A program made the position numbers and the translations under genes. The notes below the pieces were generated by a model that saw nothing but the letters and a program-made list of their open reading frames with translations, had not been told where the DNA came from and did not search any database. This document shows, in pieces, positions 1 to 5,915 of a stretch of DNA of 5,915 nt. Numbering within the stretch: the first letter of the stretch is position 1; every line of letters begins with the position of its first letter. Origin of the DNA: Candidatus Scatomorpha stercoravium (GTDB lineage Bacteria; Bacillota; Clostridia; Oscillospirales; Oscillospiraceae); the NCBI GenBank assembly GCA_018716005.1, contig DVKN01000107.1, forward strand, positions 1 to 5,915, given 5' to 3'.

Positions 1-2154
1 CGGCCTCACGGCGTCTATGAGTTCAAAGCTGCTCGAATACCTCGAGCCGTGGTGGCCGACGACGAGCACGTCGGCGTTATCGAGCTTCCCGCTCTCGGCG
101 AAAAGCCGCTCGGCGCCCATGGAGGCGTCGCCGGTCATGACGGCGCTGAGGCCGCCTATGTCGGCGCGCACGGCGAGGCCGCGCTCGTTGTCGCCGCCCG
201 TCCCGACGGGCGCGAGCATGGTGAGCGTCATGTCCCCGACGGCGAGCTCCAAATCGTCGCTCAGGCGCACGACGCCGGTGCCCCTCGCCTCGCAGGCGGC
301 GAGTATGCCCTCGAGCTCGCTGTCGGCGTCGTCGCAGTCGGCGGGCAGATAGAGCGTGCCGACGTCGAGGCGGTATATGAGCCTCGCCGCGCCTCCGGCG
401 TGGTCGCGGTGCAGATGCGTCAGTATGAGCGCGTCGAGCTCATGGCGGCCCCGGCTGAGGAAGTACTCGGCCGCCGTGTCCCCGGCGTCGTCCCAGGTCA
501 TTATCCCGCCGCAGTCCACGACCGCGGCCCCGTCCCCGGCGAGGAGCGCCACGCACTGGCCCTGGCCCACGTCCAGCACCGTCACCGCGCGCTCCTCCCT
601 CCCGGCAGCGTCCGAGGCGTATATGACCGCCGCGAGCACGATTACGGAGCAGAGCGCCGGCACGGCCCAGCGCAGCTTCTTCCCCCTCCGGCGCAGCGCG
701 AGGGCGAGGATGAACACCGCGTAGGTGAAGACGAGCCAGACGACGACCGTCCCGTCCGCCGTATACACCGCCGCGAAGGGCGCGCGGGCGAGCAGCTCTA
801 TCATCCGCACGAAGTAGCGCGCGGGCCACGCGGCGCACCAGGCGGCCGCCGCGCCGAGCGGCGCGAAGGCGAGCGCGATGAGCGCCGAGCTCAGCCCGAG
901 CGTGAAGGCGAGCGATATCGCCCACATGGTCAGGAGGTTCGCGGCGAAGGATATGAGCGAGACATAGCCGAACTGCGCTGCCACGAGCGGCACCGTGAAG
1001 ACGCTCGCGCCGAGCGAGGCCGTGGTGTTCGAGATGATGAAGGCGCGCACCGGGCGCCGCCAGCCCTTCACGCCCTTGCCGGGCCAGAGCCTGCGCAGCC
1101 GCAGGTCTATGTGCGGCGAAATCAGCACCATGCCGAGCATGGAGCCGAAGGAGAGCTGCAAACCGAGGTTCGCGACGGACATGGGGTTCGCGCCGAGCAG
1201 GAGCAGCAGCGCGAGGCCGAGGCTCGTGAGGTCGTCCGCCTCCCTGTTAAGGAGCGTGCCCAGCATGGAGAGCAGCAGCATGACGCAGGCCCTCACGCAG
1301 GCGGGAGTGCAGCCGGCCATGAAGGTGAAGACAATTACGAGCGGCGCGCCGAATATGGCCGCCCTCCTGCGCCCGAAGAGCGAGAGCATGGCGAGGTAGA
1401 GGAAGGTGAGGTGCATCCCCGAGACGGAAATGACGTGCGCCACGCCCGTTACGGCGAGGGCGTTATCGAGCTCGTCGTCGGCGTATATGCCCTGCGTCTC
1501 GCCTATGAGCAGGCCCTTCATGAACCCGCGCACGTCCTCGGGGAAGACGCGCTCCACGGCCCCGCCGAGCAGGTGGTTGAGCTCCTGCGGGAAGTACAGC
1601 GCGCTCAGCGCGTCCCGCTCCGGCTCCCCGGCGGAGACGAAGTACGCTCGCAGATGCGTCCCGCGCGAGGCGTAAACATCGGTCGGATCGCCGTATTTCT
1701 CCGCCGCGTCGATGAATTCGAGCGTGAGCTCCACGTTGTCGCCCGGCCTGAGCTCGGGCAGAGTCCCGCTGTAGTCCGAGACGGCGACGCCGAGCCTCGG
1801 CGAGCCGGGTTCGGCGAGCTTCACGGCGACGGAGGCGTATTCGTCCCCGTCGCGGTAGGGGTATTCGAGCACCCTCGCGCTCACCGTACCCGTCGTGTCC
1901 GCATAGCCGGCCGCCGCGCCCATGTAAATGCCGGAGTACGCGCCGTACCAGACGAGCGCGAGCGCGGCGAAGAGGCATATGAGCACGCAGTTCCGCCTGC
2001 GCCTCTCGCGCAGCAGGGCCGCCCCGGCGGCGAGGGGCGCTATGAGCGCCGCGGCCGCCCAGAGCAGCCAGTCCCCGGGCAGGACATAGCGCGCGAGGGC
2101 GCAGCCGCCCGCGAAGGCGAAGCCAGCCGCTGCAAGTGCGCTCACGCGCCTCAT
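1..2154 (-). CDS. comEC: ComEC/Rec2-family DNA internalisation protein, C-terminus cut by window edge
   Basis: ComEC forms the inner-membrane channel that takes up single-stranded DNA during natural transformation. I translated 718 codons from ATG 2154 to the left edge without a stop. Visible in order: hydrophobic N-terminal segments (about residues 5-20, 29-46, 57-78); a soluble OB-fold-like region (about 85-190); and the polytopic Competence domain (about 205-480), with VISVSGMHLTFLYLAML near 241-257, the TPACVRACVM block near 283-292 and ANPMSVANLGLQLSFGS near 322-338. A metallo-beta-lactamase-like domain follows, with LDVGQGQ near 526-532, the metal motif THLHRDHAGG (H580, H582, D584, H585), TGD at 674-676 and VGHHGS at 699-704. 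The family usually ends a few dozen residues further on. The metal-ligand motif is intact, so the C-terminal domain may be catalytically competent. The gene lies behind a terminator and has its own predicted promoter. No comEA is visible next to it on the upstream side. GTG at 2145 is an alternative start. Confidence 0.95.
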   Translation of the reverse strand, partial: MRRVSALAAAGFAFAGGCALARYVLPGDWLLWAAAALIAPLAAGAALLRERRRRNCVLICLFAALALVWYGAYSGIYMGAAAGYADTTGTVSARVLEYPYRDGDEYASVAVKLAEPGSPRLGVAVSDYSGTLPELRPGDNVELTLEFIDAAEKYGDPTDVYASRGTHLRAYFVSAGEPERDALSALYFPQELNHLLGGAVERVFPEDVRGFMKGLLIGETQGIYADDELDNALAVTGVAHVISVSGMHLTFLYLAMLSLFGRRRAAIFGAPLVIVFTFMAGCTPACVRACVMLLLSMLGTLLNREADDLTSLGLALLLLLGANPMSVANLGLQLSFGSMLGMVLISPHIDLRLRRLWPGKGVKGWRRPVRAFIISNTTASLGASVFTVPLVAAQFGYVSLISFAANLLTMWAISLAFTLGLSSALIALAFAPLGAAAAWCAAWPARYFVRMIELLARAPFAAVYTADGTVVVWLVFTYAVFILALALRRRGKKLRWAVPALCSVIVLAAVIYASDAAGREERAVTVLDVGQGQCVALLAGDGAAVVDCGGIMTWDDAGDTAAEYFLSRGRHELDALILTHLHRDHAGGAARLIYRLDVGTLYLPADCDDADSELEGILAACEARGTGVVRLSDDLELAVGDMTLTMLAPVGTGGDNERGLAVRADIGGLSAVMTGDASMGAERLFAESGKLDNADVLVVGHHGSRYSSSFELIDAVRP

Positions 2155-2162
2155 CTCCCCTC
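2155..2162 (-). promoter_or_regulatory. Ribosome binding site of comEC, ambiguous start
   Basis: Read on the minus strand this is GAGGGGAG, directly abutting ATG 2154. The tight spacing suits ATG only if the GAGG part pairs with 16S rRNA (four bases of spacing). The GGAG part lies nine bases from the in-frame GTG at 2145, which would remove the first three residues (MRR). I kept ATG because it is the stronger start codon. The choice changes the protein by three residues only. Confidence 0.6.
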
Positions 2163-2183
2163 TTTGAAGCGTCGGTATGCGAA

Positions 2184-2195
2184 TATGATATCATA
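2184..2195. repeat. 12-base perfect palindrome over the comEC -10 region
   Basis: TATGATATCATA is its own reverse complement, and the symmetry stops at both flanks. It covers the predicted -10 box of comEC, a position where a repressor dimer could block transcription. An AT-rich -10 element can be palindromic by chance, so an operator role is only a possibility. Confidence 0.35.
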
Positions 2196-2214
2196 GCCCG
2201 AGCCGCGGTGTAAA
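2185..2214 (-). promoter_or_regulatory. Predicted sigma-A-type promoter of comEC
   Basis: On the minus strand a TTTACA -35 box (2209-2214, five of six consensus bases) is followed after 18 bases by a TATCAT -10 box (2185-2190, five of six). Transcription would begin near 2178, leaving a leader of about 24 bases before ATG 2154. It lies just downstream of the alaS-hinT terminator, as expected if comEC is transcribed separately. No ComK-type or other competence-regulator box was recognised. Confidence 0.55.
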
Positions 2215-2237
2215 GGCCTCGCGGCCCGTCCGGGGAC

Positions 2238-2272
2238 AAAAAGGACACGCGCACCGCGTGGTGCGCGTGTCC
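2238..2272 (-). terminator. Intrinsic terminator of the alaS-hinT operon
   Basis: The arms 2243-2255 (GGACACGCGCACC) and 2260-2272 (GGTGCGCGTGTCC) pair perfectly over 13 base pairs around a 4-base loop. On the minus strand the stem is followed at once by five T residues (2242-2238). It starts eight bases past the hinT stop codon. The plus-strand side lacks a T run, so it should act only on minus-strand transcription. It separates hinT from comEC. Confidence 0.93.
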
Positions 2273-2279
2273 CGGCTGT

Positions 2280-2624
2280 TTACAGCAGCTTCTCGGCCAT
2301 GTCGGCGCCCGCGAGGATGTGGAAGTGCAGGTGCGGCACGGTCTGGCCGGCGGCGGCGCCGGCGTTGGTTATGACGCGGAAGCCCGCGTCGAGGCCCTCC
2401 TGGGCGGCTATCTTCGCGATAACCTCGAAGCAGTGCGCGACGACGGCGCTGTTTTCCGCCGTAATCTGCGCGGCGGAGTCGGCGGCGTGGGCCTTGGGTA
2501 TCACGAGGATGTGGGTCGGGGCCTGGGGGTTGATGTCCCGGAAGGCGAGGACGGTATCGTCCTCATAGACCTTATTGGAGGGTATCTCCCCCGCGGCTAT
2601 CTTGCAGAACAGGCAGTCGGACAT
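2280..2624 (-). CDS. hinT: HIT-family (HINT-like) nucleotide phosphoramidase
   Basis: This 114-residue protein belongs to the histidine-triad superfamily, HINT branch: small cytosolic dimers that hydrolyse AMP phosphoramidates and aminoacyl-AMP. The triad signature HLHFHILAG is present with H98, H100 and H102, preceded by GQTVP. The N-terminal half shows the family blocks DCLFCKIAAGEIPSNKVY (C4 and C7 form a CxxC pair that can help bind zinc in some bacterial members), AFRDINPQAPTHILVIPKAH (27-46) and GFRVITNAG (81-89). Length matches the family norm of about 110-120. I chose ATG 2624 because GGAGG (2633-2637) lies eight bases upstream; extending to 2657 would overlap the alaS end without a ribosome site. 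It sits 13 bases behind alaS and ends at a terminator, so it is the distal gene of a two-gene operon. Its natural substrate is unknown; alanyl-AMP made by AlaS is an inferred candidate. Confidence 0.95.
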   Translation of the reverse strand: MSDCLFCKIAAGEIPSNKVYEDDTVLAFRDINPQAPTHILVIPKAHAADSAAQITAENSAVVAHCFEVIAKIAAQEGLDAGFRVITNAGAAAGQTVPHLHFHILAGADMAEKLL

Positions 2625-2632
2625 GGTGTGTT

Positions 2633-2637
2633 CCTCC

Positions 2638-2638
<1 letters not shown>
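2633..2638 (-). promoter_or_regulatory. Ribosome binding site of hinT joined to the alaS stop codon
   Basis: The minus strand reads TAAGGAGG: the alaS TAA stop (2640-2638) runs straight into the GGAGG Shine-Dalgarno core, eight bases before hinT ATG 2624. Ribosomes finishing alaS would stand on the hinT site, which favours coupled translation. It also fixes the hinT start. Confidence 0.88.
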
Positions 2639-5286
<2,648 letters not shown>

Positions 5287-5325
5287 ATCCTTGCCTCCAT
5301 TAAAATTAAACGTGTGCGTCTACAT

Positions 5326-5354
5326 ATAATAAACTTTCAGCGCCGATAAGTCAA
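5326..5354 (-). promoter_or_regulatory. Predicted sigma-A-type promoter of the alaS-hinT operon
   Basis: On the minus strand TTGACT (5349-5354, five of six -35 consensus bases) is followed after exactly 17 bases by TATTAT (5326-5331, five of six -10 bases). Transcription would start near 5319, giving a leader of about 33 bases ending in GGAGG and ATG 5286. The AT-rich stretch stands out from the GC-rich surroundings. The leader is too short for a T-box. Confidence 0.8.
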
Positions 5355-5374
5355 GGCTCATTCCGCCGGAACGC

Positions 5375-5403
5375 TTGCTTTGCATGGCGCGGCGTGGTAT
5401 CAT
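5375..5403 (+). promoter_or_regulatory. Predicted promoter of the divergent flavin-protein gene
   Basis: TTGCTT (5375-5380, three of six -35 bases) is followed after 17 bases by TATCAT (5398-5403, five of six -10 bases). Transcription would begin near 5410, about 25 bases before ATG 5435. It is weaker than the alaS promoter, which faces the other way; the two -35 boxes are about 20 bases apart and do not overlap. Confidence 0.45.
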
Positions 5404-5421
5404 GAGGCGAGAAAAATTGCC

Positions 5422-5427
5422 GGGAGG
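5422..5427 (+). promoter_or_regulatory. Ribosome binding site that decides the flavin-protein start
   Basis: GGGAGG lies one base before an in-frame ATG at 5429 and seven bases before ATG 5435. Only the second spacing is normal, so translation should begin at 5435; starting at 5429 would add just Met-Thr. Confidence 0.75.
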
Positions 5428-5434
5428 TATGACC

Positions 5435-5915
5435 ATGTTCCGCGAAATGCGCCGCTCCCGCCAGCGGCTCGATTACGCGCGCGCCGAGGAGATACTGCGC
5501 CGCGCTCCCCACGGCGTGCTCGCCGTCCTCGGCGACGGCGGCTATCCCTACGCCGTGCCGCTGAGCTTCGCCTATGAGGACGGGCATATCTACATACACT
5601 GCGCCCGGGCCGGGCACAAGCTCGACGCCCTGCGCCGCTGCGCGAAGGCGAGCTTCTGCGCCGTGGAGCGCGACGATGTCGTCCCCGAGGAATTTACGAC
5701 CCGCTACGTGAGCGCCATAGCCTTCGGGCAGGCGCGTGAGCTCGCCGATGACGTTGAAAAGTGCGCCGCGCTCCGCCTTCTCTGCCGCAAATACTGCCCC
5801 GCCCTGCCCGACGAGGCCGTCGAAGCCGCCATAGAGCGCGACTGGGCCGGCGTGAACATCCTCGACTTCGAGGTCGAGAGCCTGAGCGGCAAGCAGGCCC
5901 GCGAGCTCATAAGCT
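5435..5915 (+). CDS. Pyridoxamine 5'-phosphate oxidase-like (NimA-like) FMN-binding protein, C-terminus cut by window edge
   Basis: The 160 visible residues match the small split-barrel flavoproteins often annotated as pyridoxamine 5'-phosphate oxidase family or nitroimidazole-resistance (NimA)-like. Family blocks are the N-terminal MRRSRQRLD (5-13), the beta-strand pair GVLAVLGDGGYPYAVPLSFAYEDGHIYIH (27-55), the flavin-contact segment HCARAGHKLDAL (55-66), TTRYVSAIAFGQA (88-100) and a C-terminal NILDFEVESLSGKQARE (141-157). Members are about 150-170 residues, so little is missing and the stop should lie just past the edge. Such proteins bind FMN and act in the cytosol; the physiological substrate of most is unknown, and vitamin B6 synthesis is not implied. 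No signal peptide or membrane segment is seen. It diverges from alaS across a 148-base intergenic region, so no shared transcription is expected. Family membership is fairly sure; drug reduction or resistance is not shown by the sequence. Confidence 0.88.
   Translation, partial: MFREMRRSRQRLDYARAEEILRRAPHGVLAVLGDGGYPYAVPLSFAYEDGHIYIHCARAGHKLDALRRCAKASFCAVERDDVVPEEFTTRYVSAIAFGQARELADDVEKCAALRLLCRKYCPALPDEAVEAAIERDWAGVNILDFEVESLSGKQARELIS

Noticed and set aside
49..2196. A 715-codon open frame on the plus strand opposite comEC.
   Set aside because: It is exactly codon-aligned with comEC and open only because comEC never uses TTA, CTA or TCA. Its translation is rich in Arg, Glu, Gly and His and matches no family I know; the opposite strand carries clear ComEC motifs.
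1463..2254. A 263-codon minus-strand frame overlapping the start of comEC in another frame.
   Set aside because: It is very arginine-rich and lacks recognisable motifs; it runs through the comEC promoter and the ComEC N-terminal region, which reads correctly in its own frame.
5351..5617. An 88-codon minus-strand frame opposite the flavin-protein start.
   Set aside because: It has no ribosome site, covers both divergent promoter regions and lies antisense to a recognised gene.

Overview
The window looks like an ordinary chromosomal stretch from a GC-rich member of the Bacillota, probably the class Clostridia. This rests on the clostridial look of the alanyl-tRNA synthetase, strong GGAGG-type ribosome binding sites, and AT-rich sigma-A-like promoters in DNA that is roughly two thirds G+C by eye. 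The taxonomic call is inference; no rRNA or other marker is present to settle it.

Layout: four protein genes fill almost all of the window, three on the minus strand and one on the plus strand. Reading the minus strand from right to left, alaS (alanyl-tRNA synthetase, 5286 to 2638) starts from a good promoter (5326-5354). It is followed 13 bases later by hinT (HIT-family nucleotide hydrolase, 2624 to 2280), whose Shine-Dalgarno sequence begins at the alaS stop codon. A textbook intrinsic terminator (2238-2272) ends this two-gene operon. comEC (DNA-uptake channel, 2154 to beyond position 1) then starts from its own predicted promoter (2185-2214) and runs off the left edge, probably lacking only a few dozen C-terminal residues. 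To the right of alaS, a divergent plus-strand gene for a small FMN-binding protein of the pyridoxamine 5'-phosphate oxidase/NimA-like group starts at 5435 and runs off the right edge, with its own predicted promoter at 5375-5403.

The genes do not form one pathway. alaS and hinT are plausibly linked: the synthetase makes alanyl-AMP, and HINT enzymes are known to hydrolyse aminoacyl-AMP and other AMP phosphoramidates. comEC belongs to DNA transformation, and the flavin protein to redox or detoxification. There is no gene-free stretch longer than about 150 bases, and I see no mobile element, CRISPR array, tRNA, rRNA or riboswitch.

I found no convincing new system. The points worth a second look are small: the alaS-hinT coupling, the absence of a T-box leader on alaS, a 12-base palindrome on the comEC promoter, and an odd codon pattern (no TTA, CTA or TCA in about 1,870 codons, yet ATA as the favoured isoleucine codon in three of the genes).
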